The notes under the pieces: generated by a model
The model's input: only the letters and a program-made list of their open reading frames with translations
Told to the model about the DNA's origin: nothing
Database searches by the model: none
Shown here: piece after piece, positions 27,131 through 35,064 of the stretch
How positions within the stretch are numbered: the first letter of the stretch is position 1
How the letters are laid out: each line of letters begins with the position of its first letter
Translations under genes and position numbers: made by a program
Origin: Streptomyces sp. CBMA156
Lineage (GTDB): Bacteria; Actinomycetota; Actinomycetes; Streptomycetales; Streptomycetaceae
Direction of reading: 5' to 3'
DNA length: 36,445 bases
Assembly: GCF_014596515.1 (NCBI RefSeq)
Contig: NZ_MSJQ01000047.1
Location: 1-36,445 of the forward strand

Positions 27131-28195
27131 TCAGCGCGCCGCCTGCGCCAGCCCGAGCGCGTACGGCAGCCAGAACTCGCCCGCCCTGGGCTCGCCCCGG
27201 CCGCAGTCGCCGTCCGACTCCCCCGGGTTCTTGATCCACAGGTAGGCGTCCACCCCGGGCCGCCCGGTCTCGGTGGTCGGCCGGTCGCCGAGCGCGCGCC
27301 CCTGCGGGTTGCACCAGGAGTCCCCGCCCATCGCGCCGTTGCCGCTGCGGCTGGTGTCGACGACGAAGTGCTTCCCGCCCAGGGCCGCGGAGAGCCTGGC
27401 GCCGTACGCCGCGTTCCGCTCGGTGTCGTAGAAGTTGGCGACGTTCACGGCGAAGCCGTCCGCCGCGGCGATGCCCGACTTGCGCAGGGCGGCGGCCAGT
27501 TCCTCCGGGTCCTGCGCCCAGCCGGGGTTGCCCGCGTCCAGGTAGACCCGGGCGTTCGGGTTCTTCTTCAGCTCCTGGACGGCGAAGGCCAGTAGGCCGT
27601 ACCGCTCGGCGGCCAGGTCGCCCTTGATCCCGCAGGTGTCCAGGGTGTGCGCGACGGCGTCCGGCTCCAGCACCACCCAGGCCTTGCGGTCGCCGAGGGC
27701 CTGCGCGACACCGGTGATCCAGGACCGGTAGGCGGCCGCGTCGGAGGCCCCGCCGGCCGAGTACTGGCCGCAGTCGCGGTGCGGGATGTCGTACGCGACG
27801 AAGACGGCCGTCCGGCCCGACTCGGCGGCCCGACGGCTCACCTGCTCGGCGATCTCCTTGGCGCCCTGCTCGCCGAGCCACTGCGAGGAGGGCTGGGAGG
27901 CGATCCGCTGCAGCGTGTCGGCCTCCACCGTCCGGCCCTGGCCGCGCAGCGCGGCGGTCTGGCGGGCGGCGTTGGTCTGGTCGGAGACGTAGAAGGTCTG
28001 CCCGGGGAGCTGGGCGGTCCCCCCTGCCTGGCCCGTCCCCGCGGAGGCGCCCGCACTCGCGGTGGCACCCGTCCCCGCGGTGGCGCCCGGTTTGCCGCCG
28101 CCCGAACCGCTACAGCCGGACACGGCCGCCAGCACTCCGGCCAGCAGCGCCCCCACGGCCCACCGCAACGTCCCTGTCCGCCCCAGCCCGTGCAC
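27131..28195 (-). CDS. cslZ: GH6 endoglucanase-like lipoprotein (CslZ-like)
   Basis: GH6 enzymes are inverting beta-1,4-glucanases. With GTG at 28195 the product has 354 residues: a lipoprotein signal with VSGC (Cys28), a Gly/Ala/Ser/Thr linker (29-62) and a GH6 domain with YDIPHRDC (135-142), LEPDA with proposed acid Asp179, a WCNPQGRALG block and LWIKNPGESDGDC near the end. Those are the family's core motifs. It would trim glycan outside the membrane. The start at 28195 has GGGGAGG at good distance; an upstream GTG (28237) would add 14 residues before the signal. In this window it faces glxA rather than following it. Confidence 0.9.
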   Translation of the reverse strand: MHGLGRTGTLRWAVGALLAGVLAAVSGCSGSGGGKPGATAGTGATASAGASAGTGQAGGTAQLPGQTFYVSDQTNAARQTAALRGQGRTVEADTLQRIASQPSSQWLGEQGAKEIAEQVSRRAAESGRTAVFVAYDIPHRDCGQYSAGGASDAAAYRSWITGVAQALGDRKAWVVLEPDAVAHTLDTCGIKGDLAAERYGLLAFAVQELKKNPNARVYLDAGNPGWAQDPEELAAALRKSGIAAADGFAVNVANFYDTERNAAYGARLSAALGGKHFVVDTSRSGNGAMGGDSWCNPQGRALGDRPTTETGRPGVDAYLWIKNPGESDGDCGRGEPRAGEFWLPYALGLAQAAR

Positions 28196-28395
28196 GTACC
28201 GCCCCTCCCCGGCACCGGTCCGGCGACCGGTCGGCACCAGCTAAGCACACCCGGCACCGGCCGGCGGCCACCGGTGGTGAACGGCAAGTGGCCGTGGACG
28301 AACGGGACATCGAACCCGCCCGGCCCACGGCCACCGGCACTCGACAGCTCCCGGGAACACCCGAGCCGGGGCTCAGGCACCCCGCGACCCGGGGC

Positions 28396-29121
28396 TCAGC
28401 CCTTCAGGTTCGGCACCTGCCAGTCGATCGCCTCGGCTCCGAAGGAGTCCAGCGCGGTGTTGATCTGCGAGAACGGGCGACTGCCGAAGAACAGCTTGGC
28501 CGAGAGCGGCGACGGGTGCGCGCCCTGCACCACCACGTGCCTGGTGGTGTCGATCAGCGGCAGCTTCTTCTTCGCGTAGTTGCCCCACAGCACGAAGACC
28601 ACCGGCTCCTCGCGCTCGCTCACCGCCTTGATCACCGCGTCGGTGAACTTCTCCCAGCCCTTCGCCTTGTGCGAGTTGGCCTCGTGCGCGCGTACCGTGA
28701 GCACCGCGTTGAGCAGCAGCACGCCTTGCTCGGCCCAGTGCATCAGGTAGCCGTTGTCCGGCGCCGGGATGCCCAGGTCGGCGTCCAGCTCCTTGAAGAT
28801 GTTGCGCAGCGAAGGCGGCGTCTTGGTGCCCGGAAGCACCGAGAAGCTCATGCCGTGGGCCTGGCCGTTGTCGTGGTACGGGTCCTGGCCGAGCACGAGC
28901 ACCCGGACCTTGTCGTACGGAGTGGCGTCCAGCGCGGCGAACTCCTGGCCGCTCGGCGGGAACACCTCGTGCTCCGCGCGCTGGGCCGCCACGAAGGCCG
29001 CCAGCTCCGCGAAGTACGGCTTCTCCGTCTCGGCGCCCAGCACCCCGCGCCAGGACTCGGGCAGTTCCAGCCCGCCGTCCGCGCCGGCCTCGACCACGCC
29101 CGCCTCGACAGTGTCCGTCAC
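28396..29121 (-). CDS. ung: Uracil-DNA glycosylase, family 1
   Basis: Ung removes uracil from DNA as the first step of base-excision repair. The 241-residue protein has GQDPYH (78-83, catalytic Asp80), the LLLNAVLTV strand and the HPSPLS loop (202-207, His202), with usual spacing. The GTG at 29119-29121 is preceded by GGAGG at 8 nt; a GTG six codons earlier lacks a site. It is cytoplasmic and seems to be transcribed alone. Streptomycetes often have two ung paralogues and this window cannot say which one it is. Confidence 0.95.
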   Translation of the reverse strand: MTDTVEAGVVEAGADGGLELPESWRGVLGAETEKPYFAELAAFVAAQRAEHEVFPPSGQEFAALDATPYDKVRVLVLGQDPYHDNGQAHGMSFSVLPGTKTPPSLRNIFKELDADLGIPAPDNGYLMHWAEQGVLLLNAVLTVRAHEANSHKAKGWEKFTDAVIKAVSEREEPVVFVLWGNYAKKKLPLIDTTRHVVVQGAHPSPLSAKLFFGSRPFSQINTALDSFGAEAIDWQVPNLKG

Positions 29122-29361
29122 GACATCTACCTCCCACACCGCGGCTGCTGCGCCGCACGCCCTCTTTCACCCCGAACGCTACACAGCCCCACCGACAACT
29201 CGCTCCCCCGGAGCGGGCTCCGGGCCGCGGGGCAGGCAGCACCGCCCCCGCGGCCCGGGCCGCCGCGATCTGACGGACGGTCAGCCGGAACTCGCGCGGA
29301 CACGCGACGGCCCCGCCCCGGCGACCGGCCGGAACGGGGCCTCGCGGCGGAACCGCGCAGG

Positions 29362-30141
29362 TCAGATCAGCTCGACCAGGTCCGCGATCGACTGGACCAC
29401 CCGGGTCGGCCGGTACGGGAAGCGCTCCACGTCGGAGGCGGAGGTCAGGCCGGTGAGCACCAGGATGGTCTCCATGCCGGCCTCCATGCCCGCGACGATG
29501 TCGGTGTCCATCCGGTCGCCGATCATCACCGCCGTCTCGGAGTGGGCGCCGGCGGTGTTCAGCGCCTCGCGCATCATCAGCGGGTTGGGCTTGCCGACGA
29601 AGTACGGGTCGACGCCGGTCGCCTTGGTGATCAGGGCCGCGACCGAGCCGGTGGCCGGCAGCACGCCCTCGGTGGAGGGGCCGGTCTCGTCCGGGTTGGT
29701 GCAGATGAACCGGGCGCCCTGGTTGATCAGGCGGATCGCCTTGGTGAGCGCCTCGAAGGAGTAGGTGCGGGTCTCGCCGAGGACCACGTAGTCGGGGTTG
29801 TTGTCGGTCAGCACGTACCCGGCCTGGTACAGGGCCGTGGTGAGCCCCGCCTCGCCGATCACGTACGCCGTCCCGTTCGGCCGCTGGCTCTTGAGGAACT
29901 TGGCCGTTGCCAGGGCGGAGGTCCAGATGCACTCCTCGGGCACCTCCAGGCCCATCCCGGCCAGGCGGGCGCTGAGGTCACGCGGGGTGTAGATGGAGTT
30001 GTTGGTGAGGACCAGGAAGGGCTTGCCGGACTCCCGCAGCCTGCGCAGGAACTCCTCCGCCCCGGGGATCGGCGTGCCCTCGTGGATGAGGACCCCGTCC
30101 ATGTCGGTCAGCCAGGACTCGATGGGCTTACGGTCTGCCAC
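29362..30141 (-). CDS. HAD-IIA phosphatase, NagD-like
   Basis: The 259-residue protein has HAD motif 1 DMDGVL (Asp13, Asp15), motif 2 LTNNS, motif 3 region FVGKPNP and motif 4 GDRMDTDI, with a cap between motifs 2 and 3 as in the HAD-IIA group (NagD and related nucleotide or sugar-phosphate phosphatases). The substrate is unknown. The frame is open upstream, but GTG 30139-30141 has GGGAG at 8 nt and puts motif 1 at the usual place. It is divergent from the Gfo/Idh/MocA gene. Confidence 0.9.
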   Translation of the reverse strand: MADRKPIESWLTDMDGVLIHEGTPIPGAEEFLRRLRESGKPFLVLTNNSIYTPRDLSARLAGMGLEVPEECIWTSALATAKFLKSQRPNGTAYVIGEAGLTTALYQAGYVLTDNNPDYVVLGETRTYSFEALTKAIRLINQGARFICTNPDETGPSTEGVLPATGSVAALITKATGVDPYFVGKPNPLMMREALNTAGAHSETAVMIGDRMDTDIVAGMEAGMETILVLTGLTSASDVERFPYRPTRVVQSIADLVELI

Positions 30142-30174
30142 GTGCGTGTCTCCCGAAGTGTTGCAACGTCTTGC

Positions 30175-30180
30175 ATAGTA
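30175..30180 (-). promoter_or_regulatory. Possible -10 box of the HAD-IIA gene
   Basis: TACTAT on the minus strand would start transcription near 30168, leaving a 27-nt leader to the GTG. The -35 candidate (TGTGCC) is weak. The nearby TTGCAACGTCTTGCA stretch is AT-rich for this DNA. Confidence 0.45.
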
Positions 30181-30319
30181 CGAAGGCCCTGACGCGGCAC
30201 AGCCTAATCCGCGCACCTGGCCGATGGCAGCACGTCCCGCCCACCGGGACGCGGCCGCCGGCCCGCGGCCGTCCCGTCGAAACCGGGAGCAACCGGGCGC
30301 CGCGTGGTTGAGTGGGCGC

Positions 30320-31396
30320 ATGAACCCGCAGACGACCTCCCGCCCGTTCCGCGTCGGCCTGATCGGCTACGGCCTGGCCGGCTCCGCGTTCCACGCGCCA
30401 CTGATCGCCACCACGCCGGGGCTGCGGCTGGACGCCGTGGTCACCGCCAACCCCGAGCGGCGGGCCCGGCTGGCGAGCGAGCACCCCGGCGCCCGCGCCG
30501 TGGACACCCCCGAGCAGCTGCTCGCCGACCCGGACGCGCTCGACCTGGTCGTCATCGCCTCGCCCAACCGCACTCACGCCCCGCTCGCCCACGCCGCCCT
30601 GCGGGCCGGCCTGGCCACCGTCGTGGACAAGCCGCTGGCCGGCACCGCCGCCGAGGCGCTGGAGCTGTGCCGGCTCGCCGAGGAGCAGGGCGTCCTGCTC
30701 TCGGTCTTCCACAACCGTCGCTGGGACGGCGACTTCCTCACCGCGAGCCGTCTGGTGCGCGGCGGCGCGCTCGGCCGGGTGCACCGCTTCGAGTCCCGCT
30801 TCGAGCGCTTCCGCCCCAAGCCGAAGCCGGGCTGGCGGGAGCTGGCCGACCCGGCCGAGGTCGGCGGCACGCTGTACGACCTGGGCAGCCACCTGGTCGA
30901 CCAGGCGCTCTCCCTGTTCGGGCCGGTCGAGACGGTGTACGCGGAGATCGACGTGCGGCGCGACGGCGCGGTGGTGGACGACGACGCCTTCCTCGCCCTC
31001 ACCCACGCCTCCGGCACCCGCTCGCACCTGTGGACGAGCGCCATCACCCCGCTGATCGGCCCGCGGCTGCGGGTGCTCGGCGACACGGCCGGCTACGTCA
31101 AGTCCGGCATGGACCCGCAGGAGGCCGACCTGCGGGCGGGCCTGCGCCCGGACGGCACCCGCCCCTGGGGCGCCGACCAGCCCTCGCACTACGGCACCCT
31201 CGGCACCGACGAGTCCGCGATCCGGCTGCCCACGGACCGGGGCGACTACCCCCTCTTCTACGCGGGCATCGCCGCCTCCCTGACCTCCCCCGGCACCCCG
31301 CCTCCGGTCGACCCGCGCGACGCGGTGGCCGCCCTCGCGGTGCTGGAGGCCGCCCGCGCCTCCGCCGCGACCGGGACGGCGGTCCGCCTGGGCTGA
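30320..31396 (+). CDS. Gfo/Idh/MocA-family oxidoreductase
   Basis: The 358-residue protein is an NAD(P)-dependent dehydrogenase of the Gfo/Idh/MocA family, usually acting on sugars or cyclitols. The Rossmann start VGLIGYGLAG (12-21) carries the dinucleotide-binding glycines. The conserved EKP is present as DKP (103-105), and the GGTLYDLGSHLVD stretch holds the catalytic-helix His as in this family. No signal peptide. The ATG at 30320 is used as the first methionine. YdgJ- or YvaA-like scyllo-inositol dehydrogenases are close relatives; the substrate is not fixed by sequence. Confidence 0.9.
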   Translation: MNPQTTSRPFRVGLIGYGLAGSAFHAPLIATTPGLRLDAVVTANPERRARLASEHPGARAVDTPEQLLADPDALDLVVIASPNRTHAPLAHAALRAGLATVVDKPLAGTAAEALELCRLAEEQGVLLSVFHNRRWDGDFLTASRLVRGGALGRVHRFESRFERFRPKPKPGWRELADPAEVGGTLYDLGSHLVDQALSLFGPVETVYAEIDVRRDGAVVDDDAFLALTHASGTRSHLWTSAITPLIGPRLRVLGDTAGYVKSGMDPQEADLRAGLRPDGTRPWGADQPSHYGTLGTDESAIRLPTDRGDYPLFYAGIAASLTSPGTPPPVDPRDAVAALAVLEAARASAATGTAVRLG

Positions 31397-31479
31397 CGGG
31401 CAGCTCGCCCGGCCTGCCGCCACACCCCTGCCGCCACACCCCTGGAGGCATGCCCTGGAGCCCCGCCCCGCGCCGCTCC

Positions 31480-31485
31480 TAGGAT
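31480..31485 (+). promoter_or_regulatory. Possible -10 box (TAGGAT) of a leaderless small ORF
   Basis: TAGGAT is a good -10 hexamer. Transcription would begin about 31492, the first base of a TTG codon. The candidate -35 (CTGGAG/TGGAGC) is poor. Confidence 0.35.
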
Positions 31486-31491
31486 GATCGG

Positions 31492-31653
31492 TTGAGCAGT
31501 CAGCGGGGGCGGCAGGCCGGCGTAGAGGAGCGCCTCCGGCGCGAGCGGGAGTGGTCCGCCGAGCAGAAGAAGCGCCGGGACCACCGCCCTCACGACCCGC
31601 CGGCCCGCCGACCCTCAGAACCTGCCGACCTGCCGACCCTCACAGCCCGATGA
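31492..31653 (+). CDS. Possible small basic protein, 53 residues
   Basis: A TTG-started frame encodes MSSQRGRQAGVEERLRRERE followed by WSAEQKKRRDHRP and a proline-rich end. The Arg/Glu/Lys spacing predicts one amphipathic helix. It either has the short AGGA site 7 nt upstream or is leaderless from the TAGGAT box. Its end overlaps the convergent VapC gene by 14 nt. I recognise no family. The helical part looks coding; the C-terminal part less so. Confidence 0.4.
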   Translation: MSSQRGRQAGVEERLRREREWSAEQKKRRDHRPHDPPARRPSEPADLPTLTAR

Positions 31654-32062
31654 CCTCCACCGCCGAGCCCAGCCCGCGGAAGTCCGACACGTTGCGGGTG
31701 TACAGCGGCAGCCCGTGGGCGGAGGCGACCGCCGCGATCATCAGGTCGATCCGGCGCGGGCGCGGCTGCCGCCCGGCGGCGATGGTCAGGGTGACCAGCG
31801 TCCCGTAGCGGGCGGCGGCCGCCGCGTCGAAGGGCAGCGGGTCGAAGTCCGCCATCGCCGCGCCCAGCACCTCCAGCCGGGCCGCCCGGCCGGCCGGGTC
31901 GCGGGCCATCGACACGCCCTGCTGCAGCTCGGCGAAGGTGATCGCGGTCAGCTCGGGCACGGCCGGCAGGTCGGCGGGGTTGAGCAGCGCCAGATCGATG
32001 TACACGCAGGTGTCCAGCACCCCGGCCGGCCGCCGCCGGGGCGCTCTGCGGCGCTCAGCCAC
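31640..32062 (-). CDS. VapC-like PIN-domain toxin
   Basis: PIN-domain toxins are Mg-dependent ribonucleases, usually cutting tRNA or rRNA. The 140-residue product shows the acidic set: Asp17 in LDTCVYID, Glu45 in TFAELQQG, Asp106 in RIDLMIAA, and the YTRNVSDF end motif with Asp127. Its GTG overlaps the end of the antitoxin gene by 8 nt, giving the antitoxin-first order and coupling. A basic tail (RRRAPRRRP) of 14 residues precedes the domain; a later start is possible. Confidence 0.9.
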   Translation of the reverse strand: MAERRRAPRRRPAGVLDTCVYIDLALLNPADLPAVPELTAITFAELQQGVSMARDPAGRAARLEVLGAAMADFDPLPFDAAAAARYGTLVTLTIAAGRQPRPRRIDLMIAAVASAHGLPLYTRNVSDFRGLGSAVEVIGL

Positions 32063-32339
32063 GCCGCCGCTCGAACGGGTCGCCGTCCTCGTCCCCCACC
32101 AGTTCCTCGGGCCCGAAGTACTCCTCGGCCTCCTTGCGCATCTGCTGGTAGTCCACCCGCGGCAGCTTCACGTGCCGCGCCACCAGCTCCTCCGCGGTGA
32201 GCCGCCGGCGCCCGGACACCGGCCGCAGCTCCGCGACCTCGACCCCGTTCCTGGTGATGTGGAAGGTCTCCCCCGCCTCCACCGCGTCCATCACCGCGGC
32301 GGAGTTGTTCCGGAACTCCCGCTGGGTAATCGTCTTCAC
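32055..32339 (-). CDS. Phd/YefM-family antitoxin
   Basis: The 94-residue product begins MKTITQREFRNNSAAVMDAV and continues GETFHITRNGVEVAELRPV, the DNA-binding Phd/YefM fold that also represses its own operon. The C-terminal half (RHVKLPRVDYQQMRKEAEEY and an acidic end) would bind and block the PIN toxin. The frame is open far upstream, but GTG 32337-32339 is the family start. It lies 6 nt from the -10 box TACCGT, so the mRNA may be leaderless; GGAGG is only about 3 nt away, too close for a normal site. Confidence 0.92.
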   Translation of the reverse strand: MKTITQREFRNNSAAVMDAVEAGETFHITRNGVEVAELRPVSGRRRLTAEELVARHVKLPRVDYQQMRKEAEEYFGPEELVGDEDGDPFERRRG

Positions 32340-32345
32340 CCCTCC

Positions 32346-32375
32346 ACGGTAGCCCCGCGTAGCCCCCCTGGCTAC
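32346..32375 (-). promoter_or_regulatory. Toxin-antitoxin promoter and GTAGCC operator array
   Basis: On the plus strand GTAGCC occurs at 32349-32354 and 32359-32364, exactly 10 bp apart, and in inverted form GGCTAC at 32370-32375. The first copy overlaps the minus-strand -10 box TACCGT (32346-32351). This suits autorepression by the Phd-type antitoxin. Confidence 0.55.
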
Positions 32376-32565
32376 ACCTCGCACGATCCCCCTGCGATCC
32401 CGCCGAACCCCACCCCTCACCGGGCCGCGACCGGTGCGTTCGTATGCAAAGGGAACCTCCGGGAGGCCCGGCCCCGCGAAGCGGGAGGGGGAGACGCGGC
32501 GTGGGTCTGCGCGGGGAACGTTCCGTAGGGGGTTTCCCCGATGGAGGCGGGAACCCGGGGGCTCG

Positions 32566-32571
32566 TAGGAT
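32566..32571 (+). promoter_or_regulatory. Possible -10 box (TAGGAT) of the DUF6412-like gene
   Basis: TAGGAT fits the -10 consensus, with a start expected near 32578 and a 46-nt leader. No clear -35 is present 17-19 nt upstream. Confidence 0.3.
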
Positions 32572-32623
32572 CGTCCTGCTGGTACGTCAGGAAGCCGAGG
32601 GACGCCGGGAGGGGGCAGCCGCC

Positions 32624-32917
32624 GTGGCCGTGGTCGCGATGCTGCTGGGCCTGCTCCGGGTGTTGACCGGGGAGCTGGTGGCCGACAGCGGGGCGCTGGC
32701 GTCGGTGGCGGCCGTTGCGGCCGTGGTGCTGGTGGCCGGGGCGGTCGCCGGGGCGCTGGCCGGGGCTCGGCTGCTGGGGGCGCGGGCTCCCGCGGCGGTG
32801 CGCAGCGGGGTGCTGCGGCGTCGGGCGTTCGGTACGGCGTTCCTTCCGCAGCGTGATCCGGACGCCCGGGGCAGGCGACGCCCCAGGGCACCGGGAGCGG
32901 CCCCGGCGGCCGCGTGA
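32624..32917 (+). CDS. DUF6412-like small membrane protein
   Basis: The 97-residue product has two hydrophobic segments (about 3-13 and 24-50) and ends FGTAFLPQRDPDARGRRRPR, which resembles the conserved C-terminus of DUF6412 proteins found beside yidC-like genes in streptomycetes. The role is unknown. The frame opens upstream, but GTG 32624 follows GGGAGGGGG and removes a stretch without coding character; the ATG at 32639 is an alternative. The YidC-like gene begins 94 nt downstream on the same strand, so the two may be cotranscribed. Confidence 0.75.
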   Translation: MAVVAMLLGLLRVLTGELVADSGALASVAAVAAVVLVAGAVAGALAGARLLGARAPAAVRSGVLRRRAFGTAFLPQRDPDARGRRRPRAPGAAPAAA

Positions 32918-33011
32918 AACCCCTGGTCCTTCTGGTGCCGTAGGAAGATTCCTCGCAGGCCGTCCTCCGCCGATCGCTCATGTCCTGAGACCCCGGAGGG
33001 CTCGCTTCACC

Positions 33012-33731
33012 ATGTCCGTACTCGCTGTTCTCGACCCGGCCGTCGCCGTCGCGCACGCCGCCGTCGCCGCCGTCGCCCACCTGGTGCCGACCGCGCTGGC
33101 CATCGTCCTGTTCACCGTCGCCGTCCGGCTGGCGCTGCATCCGCTGGCGCGGGCGGCGGCGCGCGGGGAGAAGGCCAGGGCGCGGCTGGCGCCGAAGGTC
33201 GCCGCGTTGCAGAAGAAGTACCGGGACCGGCCGGAGCGGCTGCGCGAGGCGCTGGCCGAGATGTACCGGAAGGAGCAGGCGTCGCCGTTCGCGGGGTGCC
33301 TGCCGATGCTGGTGCAGGTCCCGTTCTTCTCGGTGATGTACCGGCTGTTCACCACCCCGAACGACCTGCTGGACCGCACCCTGTTCGGCGTGCCGCTGGG
33401 CCTGCACGTCACGGGTGCGCACGGCGCCGGCCAGTGGGTGGTGTTCGGGGCGCTGTTCGCCGGGCTGGCGGCGGTGGGGTACGTCAACTTCCGCCGGGCC
33501 CGGCGCGCGGCCGCGACCTCGGCGGCCGCGGCTGCGACTGCGGCGCAGCCCGCCCCGCAGCCGGGGGCGGGGCTGCTGCCGTACCTGTCGTTCGGCTCGG
33601 TGCTGTTCGCGGCGCTGGTGCCGGTGGCCGCCGTGCTCTACCTGCTGACGACCGGCGTCTGGTCGGCCGCCGAGCGGGCCTGGCTGTACCGGGACGGGAC
33701 GCCGGTGCCGGCCGCCGCGCTGATGACCTGA
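33012..33731 (+). CDS. YidC/Oxa1-family membrane insertase, short paralogue
   Basis: YidC proteins insert membrane proteins with or without SecYEG. The 239-residue product has the conserved first core helix FTVAVRLALHPL with the groove Arg (residue 39), a charged cytoplasmic coiled-coil hairpin (about 47-90, KVAALQKKYRDRPERLREAL), and FAGCLPMLVQVPFFSVMYRL, the second core helix. It lacks the lipoprotein signal of many Gram-positive YidCs and is shorter than the housekeeping enzyme, so it is likely an accessory copy. GGAGG (32995-32999) is 12 nt before the ATG. Confidence 0.9.
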   Translation: MSVLAVLDPAVAVAHAAVAAVAHLVPTALAIVLFTVAVRLALHPLARAAARGEKARARLAPKVAALQKKYRDRPERLREALAEMYRKEQASPFAGCLPMLVQVPFFSVMYRLFTTPNDLLDRTLFGVPLGLHVTGAHGAGQWVVFGALFAGLAAVGYVNFRRARRAAATSAAAAATAAQPAPQPGAGLLPYLSFGSVLFAALVPVAAVLYLLTTGVWSAAERAWLYRDGTPVPAAALMT

Positions 33732-33779
33732 TGTCCCGCTGAGCCGCTGAGCTGAAGCGGACGGAAGGACGGCCGTCCG

Positions 33780-34463
33780 TCAGAAGTGGCGCAGCAGCTC
33801 GGGAAAGGCTCCGATCCGCAGCGTCGCCTCGTCCGGGCCGAGTTCCTCGTGCTCCAGCACCCAGGTGTGCTCGTGCGGGATGAAGACGGTGTGCAGGCCG
33901 GCCCGGCGGGCGGGGGCGATGTCGGACTTGGGCGAGTTGCCGATCATCCAGGTGCGCCCCGGGTCGAGGTCGAGGTCGGCGGTCAGCTTCCGGTAGGTGT
34001 CGACCGACTTCTCGACGACGATGTGGACGCCCCGGAAGTGGTGGTCGATGGCGGACTCGGTCACCTTGCGCTGCTGCTCGCCCTGGTCGCCCTTGGTGAG
34101 CAGCAGCAGGTGGTGGCGGTCGGCGAGGGCGGCCAGGGTGTCGGCGACGCCGGGGATCAGCTCGACGGTCCGACTGGTCAGCGGGGTGAGCAGGTCGTCG
34201 ATGCGGGCCTGCTCGTCCGCCGTCGGCGTACGGCCGTTGAGCCGTTGCAGGCAGTCGGCGAGGCTCTGCCGGAAGACGGCGGCGCCGTAGCCGAGAGCGG
34301 CGGAGTTGACGGCCTCGATCTCGTTCAGCAGGGCCCTGGTGCGCTCCTGCTCGGCCGGGGCGGCGACCCAGTCCAGGAAGCCGTCGATGACCCGCTCGAA
34401 GAGGACGTTGTTCTCCCAGAGCGTGTCGTCGGCGTCGAAGATCAGGATCTGGTCGGTGTGCAT
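33780..34463 (-). CDS. HAD-superfamily hydrolase
   Basis: The 227-residue soluble protein has motif 1 FDADDTLW, LLLLTKGD as motif 2, a KxxxDTYRKL region as motif 3 and MIGNSPKSDI as motif 4 (the usual GD is GN-S here). The helical cap between motifs 1 and 2 indicates subclass I, phosphoglycolate-phosphatase or YjjG-like. The substrate is unknown. It lies 25 nt after a Nudix gene on the same strand, so the two may form an operon. Confidence 0.88.
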   Translation of the reverse strand: MHTDQILIFDADDTLWENNVLFERVIDGFLDWVAAPAEQERTRALLNEIEAVNSAALGYGAAVFRQSLADCLQRLNGRTPTADEQARIDDLLTPLTSRTVELIPGVADTLAALADRHHLLLLTKGDQGEQQRKVTESAIDHHFRGVHIVVEKSVDTYRKLTADLDLDPGRTWMIGNSPKSDIAPARRAGLHTVFIPHEHTWVLEHEELGPDEATLRIGAFPELLRHF

Positions 34464-34488
34464 CCGGTGGTCTCCAGGGTGAGGTCGG

Positions 34489-35064
34489 TCAGGCGGGCGG
34501 CAGCAGGCGGGCGGCGCGGTCGAGCGTCTGCCGGAGGTTCTCCTCGGTGGTCCGCCGGCCGGCCTCCTCGATGGTGAGCCACTCCAGCGGGGACGCCGGG
34601 TTCTCCGGCCTGGCCTGCTCCGGGGTGCCGGTGGCGAGCAGGAAGCGCAGGTCGGCGTGCTCGTGCGCGGGTTCGGCGGGCGAGGCGGGGACGGGCACCA
34701 CGGCGAGGTGGACGAGGGCGGGGCCGGGCCAGGGGGTGAGGTCGGTCAGCCCGGTCTCCTCCAGGCCCTCGCGCAGGGCGATGTCCAGCGGCCGGGTCTC
34801 CCCCGGGTCGCCGTGGCCGCCGACGTGCAGCCAGGCCTGCTGGCGGACGTGCCAGCGCAGCAGGACGCGGCGGGTCGGCGGGTGGACGATCAGCGCGGAG
34901 GCGGTGAAGTGGAGCGGGAAGGTGCCCCTGTTCCAGGCGTCGGCGACGCCGAGGAGGCGGCGGGCCCGCTCGTGGTCGGCGGTCTCCACCGGACCCTGCG
35001 GGTGGTGGTCGTCCAGCAGTCGGGCCAGGTCGGGGCTCGGGGACGGGCCGCCCGTGGTCACCAT
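34489..35064 (-). CDS. Nudix hydrolase
   Basis: Nudix enzymes hydrolyse nucleoside diphosphates linked to another group. The 191-residue protein holds a Nudix box from GHGDPGE (83-89) to REGLEETGL (98-106). The segment between the first Glu and the Arg has eight residues instead of the consensus seven. The upstream TASALIV and HVRQQAWLHVGGH strands are typical. No signal peptide. It is the first gene of a probable pair with the HAD hydrolase. Confidence 0.88.
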   Translation of the reverse strand: MVTTGGPSPSPDLARLLDDHHPQGPVETADHERARRLLGVADAWNRGTFPLHFTASALIVHPPTRRVLLRWHVRQQAWLHVGGHGDPGETRPLDIALREGLEETGLTDLTPWPGPALVHLAVVPVPASPAEPAHEHADLRFLLATGTPEQARPENPASPLEWLTIEEAGRRTTEENLRQTLDRAARLLPPA

